From UBA9647 sp049522195 (GTDB lineage: Bacteria > Bacteroidota > Ignavibacteria > UBA10030): a stretch of 30,692 bases of DNA. Location of the stretch: contig JBEKOB010000047.1 in the NCBI GenBank assembly GCA_049522195.1, positions 1-30,692 of the forward strand, in the 5' to 3' direction. Shown here piece after piece: positions 16,195 to 23,084 of this stretch. Under the pieces are notes generated by a model. It ran no database searches. It saw nothing but the letters and a program-made list of their open reading frames with translations, and had not been told where the DNA came from. A program made the position numbers and the translations under genes. Each line of letters opens with the position of its first letter. Position 1 is the first letter of the stretch.

Positions 16195-16887
16195 TTACTC
16201 CCACCCCTCTGCCGCCAATGAATCGTGGAGTTCGTCCGGATGATGCCGGCAATGGTACTCGAGCTTGCTGGAATCATTGTGTGCCTTGCTGTAAGGCCAT
16301 CCCTTTGCCATGAGGTTTCTCTCGTGGAGCTCGTGGAGGAGAACGTAGGGGCGTTCGATTTCTTCCAAATCATTGTCGATCCACACTTCGTCGTGAGGCA
16401 CGAACTCGTAGACGTGGTCGTGTCCTCCCTCGGTAAAATCGACATCAAACACGCTCCGGACGAGCCGGCCATCGACGATCCAGACCTTCACTCCCGACTC
16501 AAGCGTTTTCCAAAGCTTGATGTGCACTTTTGAAGGATCCGCGAGCCCGCGACCGACTGCGACCTTCTTGACGTCACCAGATTTCTCACGCTCCGATCTC
16601 TCCTTTTTATCGGCCGCTTCAAGCGCGTCGTCATAGGGCATTCCCTTCTTCATCAATTCATATTCAACGAGGAGATGATCGATGAAGAACTGCTGTTCAT
16701 CTTCCGACGCTTCGTGGTCGAGCCAAAACTCGTTCTCAGGAACGCACTTGAATCCGTAGTGTTGAGCGTAGTTTGTAAACTCTTCGTCGAGGTGTGTGCG
16801 GACGTACGTGCCATCGACAACCCAAATAGTGATATTCCCACGCTGGCCCACCTTTTTGATATAGGGAGGTTTGAGCTTGTCCTGCAT
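16195..16887 (-). CDS. Two-repeat protein of unknown function
   Basis: 230 residues if ATG 16887 is used; an ATG at 16995 would add 36 residues with a weak hydrophobic segment. Neither start has a clear ribosome binding site. The protein is an internal duplication: residues about 20-94 and 134-211 share the order W-V/I-V-D-G-x-x-V-R, D-x-x-F-T, F-x-x-x-P-x-x-E/D-x-W-x-D, a helical segment and M-x-K-G-x-P-Y. The second copy has H185-E-L-H-E-R with His203 and Glu210 downstream; the first keeps only H71 and E75. The spacing is HExH, not the HExxH of metallopeptidases, so a metal site is possible but not shown. I recognise similar uncharacterised proteins but no named function. It follows the serine-hydrolase gene by 121 bp in the transcription direction. 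Confidence 0.65.
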   Translation of the reverse strand: MQDKLKPPYIKKVGQRGNITIWVVDGTYVRTHLDEEFTNYAQHYGFKCVPENEFWLDHEASEDEQQFFIDHLLVEYELMKKGMPYDDALEAADKKERSEREKSGDVKKVAVGRGLADPSKVHIKLWKTLESGVKVWIVDGRLVRSVFDVDFTEGGHDHVYEFVPHDEVWIDNDLEEIERPYVLLHELHERNLMAKGWPYSKAHNDSSKLEYHCRHHPDELHDSLAAEGWE

Positions 16888-17008
16888 CGTAGCACCATTT
16901 TTTGAGGAGTGTGATTCAAATGACCGGCATGGAGTACCAACCGGATGAAAGAAGTAAACGCCTGAGAGAATAACTGCTAATGCCGTATTGAGCATGAGAG
17001 AGCCGCTG

Positions 17009-18133
17009 TTAGAACAAGTACTTAGACAGTATGCCGATCAAAACGTTCTGATTGATGCTTGCCTGATTCGACGTAACATTGTCATCTCCGATGGTGACGA
17101 TGATCATGTTCTTCGCGGGGATGACAAAAATGAACTCGCACCCGAAGCCTGCCGCCATGAACAGCGAGTCACGCGTGTCGTAGTTGTTCCACCACAGGTA
17201 TCCGTAATTTACCGACTGCAAATCTGCCCAGTCGAGGTTCGACGTATTGCGGGGAATGAGTGTCTGCTGAATCCATTGTCGCGAGACGATTTGTGTACCG
17301 TCGATCGTTCCATTATGAAGATAGAGTTGTCCGAACCGGGCGAGGTCGCGGGGAGTAAACATCATGCCGGTCCCGCCGGCATAAACACCCTGCGGATCCT
17401 TCAGCCATGCTCGCACGGAGATTTTAAGCGGAGCGAACAGGTATTGTTCCGCAAAATCGTACGTTGACATCCCGGACGTCCGGGTTATGATGCCTGAAAG
17501 CAGGTTAACGTTCGGGGTCGTGTAGATGAACTGGGTTCCCGGCGCATACTTGAGAGGAAGCTTCAATGTTGTGTACATCCAGTTGACGTTATCCGTAAAG
17601 AGCGATGTATGGTCGGCATTTTCATCCCAATCGATGCCGCTCTTCATCGTCAGGAATTGCTCGAGGGTCCAGCTCCTCTTTCGTGGATCGAGCCCCGTGG
17701 TGTCGAAATCCGGGAAGAAGCCGAGCACGGGATCCTGCACGGAGCGAATGATGCCCTTGTCGATGGCAATTCCAATCAAAGCCGACGTGAAACTTTTGGA
17801 CGCTGAGGCGATCTCGAAGTCATTGTCTTTCTGGAATCGACTGTAATATTCAACAACGAGGGTGTCGTTCCGAACCACAAGAAGACTGAAAATGAAGGAA
17901 TTGGCCCTGACTTCGTCCAAGGCCGCTGCTATTTTGGTTGTATCGAGCCCTGCTGCGGCCGGAGTCGATGTCGGCCAGGCGTACGGATCGCGGTAGACAA
18001 AGTTGGAAGTGGAGGCATTGTCGGAGGAGGAAGGATTGGAATGACACCCGATACCTGTCAGTAAGACAAATGCAACAAATGTAAGATTTGAGATTGCCGC
18101 GACTCTACACGCCACTACACTTCCTTTCAGCAT
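17009..18133 (-). CDS. Serine beta-lactamase-fold hydrolase (class C/EstB-like) lipoprotein
   Basis: 374 residues from ATG 18133. A GTG six codons in (18115) has AAAGGA in front of it and is a real alternative. A hydrophobic segment ends at G-I-G-C, suggesting lipidation at Cys30, though the -3 position (Gly) is unusual for a lipobox. The active-site S-x-x-K is Ser110-Ala-Ser-Lys113, the Tyr general base is probably Tyr204 in F-I-Y-T-T-P-N, and A-G-F-G-C near residue 330 stands in for the usual KTG/HxG box. This pattern fits the serine hydrolase/beta-lactamase family Pfam group that includes esterases and D-amino-acid peptidases; antibiotic hydrolysis is not implied. It stands alone downstream of the MFS exporter gene with a 104-bp spacer in which I see no terminator. 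Confidence 0.85.
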   Translation of the reverse strand: MLKGSVVACRVAAISNLTFVAFVLLTGIGCHSNPSSSDNASTSNFVYRDPYAWPTSTPAAAGLDTTKIAAALDEVRANSFIFSLLVVRNDTLVVEYYSRFQKDNDFEIASASKSFTSALIGIAIDKGIIRSVQDPVLGFFPDFDTTGLDPRKRSWTLEQFLTMKSGIDWDENADHTSLFTDNVNWMYTTLKLPLKYAPGTQFIYTTPNVNLLSGIITRTSGMSTYDFAEQYLFAPLKISVRAWLKDPQGVYAGGTGMMFTPRDLARFGQLYLHNGTIDGTQIVSRQWIQQTLIPRNTSNLDWADLQSVNYGYLWWNNYDTRDSLFMAAGFGCEFIFVIPAKNMIIVTIGDDNVTSNQASINQNVLIGILSKYLF

Positions 18134-18237
18134 GATCGATCCAATTCATCCAACGAAGAACCCCGGTCATGTGTTCCCTCACGCGACGAGGACATCGATG
18201 ACACCTTCGGGATCCCAGCTCGGTCCTGAGATGCCCC

Positions 18238-19503
18238 TCAATGATCTCTCAGTTTCGGGAAGAACATCCAAATGGCAATTGCCGCTGCCAGAGCAATAAA
18301 TCCATTGATGGTGACCGCTTCGGCAAGTCCAAAACGTGCCGCCAGCTCACCTGACCAGAGAGCACCAATCGGCATGAAACCGAAGAATATCCATGTGTAG
18401 GCGCCCATCACGCGTCCACGGAGATGTTCGGGTGTTGATGTCTGAACAAGAGCGTTCGCCAGGTTCATGACCATGATCGTTCCGAGGCCGATGCCGACCA
18501 TGACGGCGAGCGAGGCAGGAAGCCAGTGGACGGTGGCGAACACCAACAGCAGGGATGGAGCGAGGAAAGTCCCAAACGTCACCAGCTTCCCCCGATAAGT
18601 GATGCGCCCCAGCGTTGCAATCACCAGAGCTCCCATCAATGATCCTACGCCGCGGGCCGAGTTCAGAAATCCGTTTGTCGTTGCATCCCCTCCGAGTATC
18701 TTGACAGACCAGGCAGGGATCAGTGTCGTGATCGAGAGTGTGAACATACTGTTCAACGCGACGATTCCGATGACAACACGTATGAGGTCGTGACGGACAA
18801 CGTAGAGAATCCCCTCTTTGAACCTCCCCTCTCTCCGGGGGTCTGCAAGATGCGCCTGCGGCTCAATTTTCATCATCCGCAGCGCGATGATAACGGCGAT
18901 GAACGAAATACCATTGATCGTGAAACACCACGCCGGTCCGAACAACGCGTAGGTGATTCCAGCAGCTGCCGGACCAATCGCCGTTGCCGTGTGAAACATC
19001 GTGGCGTTGAGTGCAATGGCGTTGGTCAGATGATCACGGTCGACCATCTCACCCACAAACGCCTGGCGCGCCGGAGCATCGAACGCATTTGCCGTCCCCA
19101 AGCAGAGGGAAAGAAGGATGACATGCCAAGGCTGGACAAGATGAAGGAAGGCAAGAGCAGCGAGTATGAACGCGAACAGCATCATAGCCGTTTGCGTGAT
19201 AATCAGGAGCGAGCGTCGGGGCATGCGGTCTGCAATAACTCCGCCATACAGCGTAAGGAGCCAGGCGGGAATGCCGGAAGCAAATCCGACATAGCCAAGA
19301 TAGGCGGGAGAACGGGTCAGTTCATAAATCAGAAAACCCTGTGCCGTGGTCTGCATCCACGTGCCGAAGAGCGAGACAATCTGTCCCCGGAACCAAAGAC
19401 GGTAATTGGGAAATTGCAGGGCAGCAAACGTCCGATTCCTTTTCAACGTCTTATCGGAGTGACTCTCGATTCTTTCCTGCTCTTTTGTCTGTCGGTCAGT
19501 CAT
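18238..19503 (-). CDS. MFS exporter (EntS/MFS_3 type)
   Basis: 421 residues from ATG 19503; a TTG at 19512 is less likely. The start overlaps the stop of the upstream URO-D-family gene by 8 bp, so the two are probably translationally coupled. About twelve membrane helices. Signature segments are N-Y-R-L-W-F-R-G-Q near residue 33, G-T-W-M-Q-T-T-A-Q-G-F-L-I-Y, the loop D-R-M-P-R-R-S, and F-D-A-P-A-R-Q-A-F-V-G-E-M in helix 4-5. These are the hallmarks of the EntS-like MFS_3 (DUF894) group. Members are usually exporters of siderophores or drugs, or of unknown substrates. Coupling to a URO-D homolog is the only clue to cargo here. Confidence 0.88.
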   Translation of the reverse strand: MTDRQTKEQERIESHSDKTLKRNRTFAALQFPNYRLWFRGQIVSLFGTWMQTTAQGFLIYELTRSPAYLGYVGFASGIPAWLLTLYGGVIADRMPRRSLLIITQTAMMLFAFILAALAFLHLVQPWHVILLSLCLGTANAFDAPARQAFVGEMVDRDHLTNAIALNATMFHTATAIGPAAAGITYALFGPAWCFTINGISFIAVIIALRMMKIEPQAHLADPRREGRFKEGILYVVRHDLIRVVIGIVALNSMFTLSITTLIPAWSVKILGGDATTNGFLNSARGVGSLMGALVIATLGRITYRGKLVTFGTFLAPSLLLVFATVHWLPASLAVMVGIGLGTIMVMNLANALVQTSTPEHLRGRVMGAYTWIFFGFMPIGALWSGELAARFGLAEAVTINGFIALAAAIAIWMFFPKLRDH

Positions 19504-20665
19504 AAAATCCAAATTCGCGAGCGGCTTCGTACATCGCTACCATATTCTGAGGAGGAACGCCCGGCTGTATATTATGAACGTTGTTGAAAACATACCCGCC
19601 GCCGGGTTTGAAGATCTCCACGTTCTTTTTCACTTCCTGCCTGATTCTCTCTGGAGAAGCAAACGGCAGGACGTGCTGGGAATCGATTCCTCCACCCCAA
19701 AACGCGAGGTTCTTCCCATATTTCGACTTGAGGGTCTTCGGATCCATTCCACGGGTGTTGATTTGGACCGGATTCAGAATATCGACACCCATCTCAATGA
19801 AGTCGTTGATATACTCCGAACAATCACCGCAGGTGTGGTACCAGATCTTGGCCTTCGTGCGCCGTTTGATCGTGTCGATGATTCTCTGCTGGCGCGGCCT
19901 GACGACGTCCCGGTAAAACTGCGGGTCAAACATCGGGCCATCCTGACCTGTAAGATCGTCTCCAATCATGATAATGTCCAGCAAATCTCCAACCTCAGTT
20001 AAAAATCCGTTCATCCACTCTACCCAGTAGTGAGAGGTGTGATCAAGAAGTGCTTCGCATAACTGACGATTCTCCAGCACATCGGCGAACCATTGTTCCA
20101 TCCCGCGCAGATACCAGCAGATTTCGTAAGTCACACCGCAGATTCCGCTCGAGAGAGCGTATGGTGTGTTCTGGCGTATCGCAAGAGCTCGTTCCCGCAC
20201 GCCGGTAAACCGGCTCGGATCGCCGCCATTGGGAAACGGATATGACTCAATATCTCTCAAGCTGGCATTTGAGAGAGGATGATGAGAAATGTCCATGTAG
20301 AGCATTTGATCGTCAGGCATTGACCAGACGATGCCGAACTCGTCCTTCAGGTCGTGCCAGAGGCGACCGTCTCTTGTCTGGAGTTCGATTTCCCCTTTGA
20401 ATCCATCCGGCCCATGCGCTGTGACATAGCGGATGTCGACGTGGAATTTCTGCAGGATGGTTTCCGAAGGGATCGCCAATTGCTGGACCGGATCGAGGAT
20501 CCGAATCTCTTCCTTGATCGAGAGATGATCCAGCAGCGCCTGATAGGCTTTCTTGTGAATTCCTGTTTGGAACCCTCCAAGATCTATCGGGATCCGGTCG
20601 GGCTCCTCGTGGTTCAATGCCTTCAATACCCGTTGCCGGGATGTCATTGTTTCGGTGTGTAGCAT
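19496..20665 (-). CDS. Uroporphyrinogen decarboxylase (URO-D) family protein, MtaA/CmuA-like zinc site
   Basis: 389 residues from ATG 20665; an ATG at codon 7 begins the usual M-T-S-R-Q-R-V-L-K-A-L. The N-terminal E-E-P-D-R-I-P motif and G-V-D-I-L-N-P-V-Q, F-W-G-G-G-I-D and H-N-I-Q-P-G-V-P-P segments are typical of the URO-D superfamily branch found in catabolic loci rather than true HemE. H277-T-C279-G-D-C282 resembles the His-x-Cys zinc ligands of methylcobamide:CoM methyltransferases (MtaA, MtbA), so methyl transfer is more likely than porphyrin chemistry (inference). No corrinoid protein is encoded nearby. It lies 20 bp after the second DUF4249-like gene and overlaps the MFS exporter gene. 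A paralog with a closely similar C-terminus is cut by the right window edge. Confidence 0.85.
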   Translation of the reverse strand: MLHTETMTSRQRVLKALNHEEPDRIPIDLGGFQTGIHKKAYQALLDHLSIKEEIRILDPVQQLAIPSETILQKFHVDIRYVTAHGPDGFKGEIELQTRDGRLWHDLKDEFGIVWSMPDDQMLYMDISHHPLSNASLRDIESYPFPNGGDPSRFTGVRERALAIRQNTPYALSSGICGVTYEICWYLRGMEQWFADVLENRQLCEALLDHTSHYWVEWMNGFLTEVGDLLDIIMIGDDLTGQDGPMFDPQFYRDVVRPRQQRIIDTIKRRTKAKIWYHTCGDCSEYINDFIEMGVDILNPVQINTRGMDPKTLKSKYGKNLAFWGGGIDSQHVLPFASPERIRQEVKKNVEIFKPGGGYVFNNVHNIQPGVPPQNMVAMYEAAREFGFYD

Positions 20666-20685
20666 GTTTTCTCTCTTTGAAAAAC

Positions 20686-21690
20686 CTAACGACGATTAAG
20701 AAAAAAGTTCTCTGGCAGTGGATGTGCTATCGAGTCAAGCGTATACGCCCCGATCACACCGTCACCTCCAGCAACGTTGGAATATTCCGGTTGGTCCAAC
20801 CGTGTTGAGTGCGGGTCATTAAACACGTGCGCCACTAAGTAGTAGTCGTAAAGATTCTGCTCGGCCTGCAGGAATTGAAAGACTATTCGGTTGAAGACTA
20901 TCTTGTCCTTCAGGTATTTCGTGAACGCGACATCGTCAAGAGCAGCGCTGTATATCTCGTTGTCAAAGGTTTGTATCAGGGTATGGCCTGTCGGACGGCG
21001 CGTAAGTTGCGCATAGGTCACCCATCTGAAGTCTTTTGTCCCGGAGTATGTGAAACGAGCCGGCACTTCGGCACGCTCGCCAACCGATTCACCGTCACGG
21101 TAGACACTATAGTCGACGAAGAGGCGGCCTATATATCCCTTGGTCACATCCGAAAGAAGTACTTCGACCGGTATGACGTCGTCCTTTTGATGACTTCCTG
21201 GATGGTCCATGACGTCGCTCGCCAATGCTCCGAATGCCAGACTGGCATCATTAGGTACGGTGACCTTACCGGTCGCTGTGCCCAGCTCGCTCGATTGAAC
21301 AGTGACCTGGTATTGGGTACCATATCGAGGGACAAAAGGACCAAAGCAGTACGCACGTAAGGGGAAATTGAACCGGCTCGTATCGGATCTGGAAAAGGTC
21401 GTATCATGGAACCGCATGGTGATGTTGCCGTCGCTCATTGTCACTGTCGCGTTGGGGATGAAGTTGTCCGTCGTGTACGCGAGCGGATCACTTCCGACAG
21501 GCATATAACTCCGCTCAACTCGCATCAGCTGAACAGTGCGATCAGTTGAAAGCACAGCGAAAACGATGGGCTTCGGTTCAACGCCTCCCCGTGGATCGAA
21601 GGGCAAATTGCAGGACAAAAGCACTCCTGCGAGAAGAATCTCACGCAAAGGCGGAAATAACGCAAAGCGAAATTGATAATTGGACTTCAC
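20686..21690 (-). CDS. DUF4249-like lipoprotein, copy B
   Basis: 334 residues. GTG 21690 is chosen because AAGGAG (21695-21700) stands 4 nt upstream and a lipoprotein signal follows, ending V-L-L-S-C; the frame upstream of it reads repeat DNA. After the lipidated Cys comes N-L-P-F-D-P-R-G-G, then I-V-F-A-V-L-S-T-D-R, V-E-R-S-Y-M-P and N-A-T-V-T-M-S-D-G. This opening is shared almost word for word with copy A (21951-22940) and resembles the DUF4249 beta-sandwich lipoproteins that accompany TonB-dependent transporters in Bacteroidota. It is probably exposed at the outer membrane; the function is unknown. The first ~20 codons are made of repeat words rather than sequence shared with copy A. The URO-D gene starts 20 bp after its stop. 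Confidence 0.75.
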   Translation of the reverse strand: MKSNYQFRFALFPPLREILLAGVLLSCNLPFDPRGGVEPKPIVFAVLSTDRTVQLMRVERSYMPVGSDPLAYTTDNFIPNATVTMSDGNITMRFHDTTFSRSDTSRFNFPLRAYCFGPFVPRYGTQYQVTVQSSELGTATGKVTVPNDASLAFGALASDVMDHPGSHQKDDVIPVEVLLSDVTKGYIGRLFVDYSVYRDGESVGERAEVPARFTYSGTKDFRWVTYAQLTRRPTGHTLIQTFDNEIYSAALDDVAFTKYLKDKIVFNRIVFQFLQAEQNLYDYYLVAHVFNDPHSTRLDQPEYSNVAGGDGVIGAYTLDSIAHPLPENFFLNRR

Positions 21691-21725
21691 AGAACTCCTT
21701 CCCACCTTGGCGTCTTTGCGTGAAA
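21641..21725. repeat. Segment bounded by inverted TCACGCAAAG words, covering a gene start
   Basis: TCACGCAAAGGCG (21641-21653) and CGTCTTTGCGTGA (21710-21722) are inverted copies with one mismatch. A further AACGCAAAGCG lies between them at 21659-21669. The segment contains the ribosome binding site, GTG start and most of the signal peptide of DUF4249-like copy B. The CGCAAAG/CCTTGGCG words are of the kind I recall as dispersed intergenic repeats in environmental genomes. A degraded relative appears at about 29434-29451. Confidence 0.6.
21695..21700 (-). promoter_or_regulatory. Ribosome binding site of DUF4249-like copy B
   Basis: AAGGAG on the minus strand, 4 nt before GTG 21690. It fixes a non-ATG start and lies inside the repeat-bounded segment. 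Confidence 0.6.
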
Positions 21726-21812
21726 TAAAGGCTTCCATCGGCTCTTCTAGAGGCCCTCTCGAAAATCTCGCCGACGCATGAGTTCGGGCAAGTAGGTCAG
21801 ATGAGAAGCGTT

Positions 21813-21897
21813 TCACAGAGAGACACAGAGCGAGCACGGAGGTACACAGAGAAATCTTCTCTGTGGCACTCTGTGATTCTCTGTGGAGCTCTGTGTA
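21813..21897. repeat. CACAGAG/CTCTGTG word cluster with a 9-bp hairpin
   Basis: CACAGAG occurs in several copies on the left and CTCTGTG on the right of a perfect hairpin CACAGAGAA-ATC-TTCTCTGTG (21845-21865). This fills the middle of the 260-bp spacer between the two DUF4249-like genes. The rest of that spacer shows no gene. The structure could form a long mRNA stem between the paralogs. Confidence 0.7.
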
Positions 21898-21950
21898 ATT
21901 ACAAAAGCATCACACAGGGTGAGTCTTCTCCTCTGTTCTTGAGATATCCT

Positions 21951-22940
21951 TTAGTAGCGATCAAAGGCAAAATTCTCCGGCAAAATGTGCACGAGCGAGT
22001 CAAGCGTATATGCACCGACTAACCCAACACCACCCACCACACCTGAAAAGGACGGTTCATCCAGACGAGTCGAGTGCGGGTCGTTATACGAATGGGTGGT
22101 CAGATAGTAGCTGTAGAGATTCTGGTCAACCTGCAGAAGTTGAAACACAATTCTATTGAAGACAATCTTGGTGGCAGGGTACTTCGTATAGGCAACATTT
22201 ACCAGCGTGGCCAAGTACACTCCATTCATATGAATGCCCACAGCGTGATTGTTCGACGTGGTGTGTGTAATCTGCGGATAGATCAAGTATCGATAATCGT
22301 CAGTTCCCGACGCTGCAAATTGCGTGGGTATTTCTACTCGCTCCTCAACCCATTCGCCGTCTTTGAGCACTTCATAGTCGACGAACATCCGACCTCTGTA
22401 ACCATAGGCCCCACCTCCCAAAATGATCGGGAACAAGATACTTACGTCTTTCTTATATCCGTCGGGTTGATCTATGACCGCGATCGAGGTCGCATCAATG
22501 CCGAGATACGATTTCGCGGGGACGACAACTTTCTCCAATGCTGTCCCGAACCCGTTTGTCTCCACCTTTACACTGTATGAACCACCATAAGCTGGCCTAT
22601 ATGGATTTACGACATAAGCCCGCATCGGAAACTTGAATCGGCTGGTGTCGCTCCGCGGAAGTGTTGTATCCCTGAGCTGCATCGTCACTCCCCCATCGCT
22701 GATCGTCACGGTCGCATTGCGAATGGATTTGTCTGACGTGTCAGCGAGCGGGTCATAACCGGACGGCATGTAGCTGCGCTCGACGCGAACGAACTGCATG
22801 TTGCGATCAGTGGAAAGCACAGCAAATACGACGGGTTTTTCGTCCAATGCTCCCCGGGGATCGAAGGGCTGGTTGCAGGCAAATAGCAGACCAAGGAGGG
22901 TGAAAGTCACAAGAGACTTGGCCATATCGGGGTGGAGCAT
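21951..22940 (-). CDS. DUF4249-like lipoprotein, copy A
   Basis: 329 residues from ATG 22940, preceded by AGAGG. An ATG five codons in is also possible. The signal ends L-L-F-A-C with lipidation expected at about Cys22, followed by N-Q-P-F-D-P-R-G. The mature part has V-V-F-A-V-L-S-T-D-R, V-E-R-S-Y-M-P-S-G, N-A-T-V-T-I-S-D-G and R-S-D-T-S-R-F-K-F-P, then a C-terminal half with H-S-Y-N-D-P-H-S-T-R-L-D. These are all mirrored in copy B downstream, so the two arose by tandem duplication. The family is probably an outer-membrane-associated lipoprotein with a DUF4249-type fold; its role is unknown. No TonB-dependent receptor, its usual partner, is encoded in the window. Its stop lies 260 bp before copy B's start. 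Confidence 0.76.
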   Translation of the reverse strand: MLHPDMAKSLVTFTLLGLLFACNQPFDPRGALDEKPVVFAVLSTDRNMQFVRVERSYMPSGYDPLADTSDKSIRNATVTISDGGVTMQLRDTTLPRSDTSRFKFPMRAYVVNPYRPAYGGSYSVKVETNGFGTALEKVVVPAKSYLGIDATSIAVIDQPDGYKKDVSILFPIILGGGAYGYRGRMFVDYEVLKDGEWVEERVEIPTQFAASGTDDYRYLIYPQITHTTSNNHAVGIHMNGVYLATLVNVAYTKYPATKIVFNRIVFQLLQVDQNLYSYYLTTHSYNDPHSTRLDEPSFSGVVGGVGLVGAYTLDSLVHILPENFAFDRY

Positions 22941-22980
22941 CTTGAACCTCTGAAGAGAAGCCTATAGAAAAGGCACAGTT

Positions 22981-23072
22981 CTTCGACAGTTTAACTGTCG
23001 AAGTAGACTCATGTCCGACAGCCCGCCTGCCCAAAAAAGAACGGTTCGGCGGGCAGGTTCAACTGTCGGACA
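22981..23072. repeat. Paired palindromes between the Ycf48-like and DUF4249-like genes
   Basis: First element: CTTCGACAGTT-T-AACTGTCGAAG, a near-perfect 23-bp palindrome at 22981-23003. Second: TGTCCGACAG (23012-23021) and CTGTCGGACA (23063-23072) enclose CCTGCCC/GGGCAGG and CCCGCC/GGCGGG alternatives, a larger stem with bulges. Both share the core GACAGTT/AACTGTC. Together they fill nearly all of the spacer 22941-23084. On the minus strand they would fold in the mRNA after the propeller gene's stop. No T-run follows the outer stem. Confidence 0.75.
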
Positions 23073-23084
23073 ACAGCAGGAGTT

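Noticed and set aside
17009..18133. Antibiotic-resistance beta-lactamase
   Set aside because: Only the general SxxK fold motif is present. The third active-site box is not a standard KTG, and this family is mostly esterases and peptidases.
19496..20665. Haem biosynthesis enzyme HemE
   Set aside because: The HxCxxC zinc-type motif, the sequence of the catabolic-locus branch and the lack of other haem genes argue against it.
21691..21837. N-terminal extension of DUF4249-like copy B
   Set aside because: It is arginine/serine-rich, without a signal, and would bury the lipobox at about residue 75. The GTG at 21690 has its own ribosome binding site.
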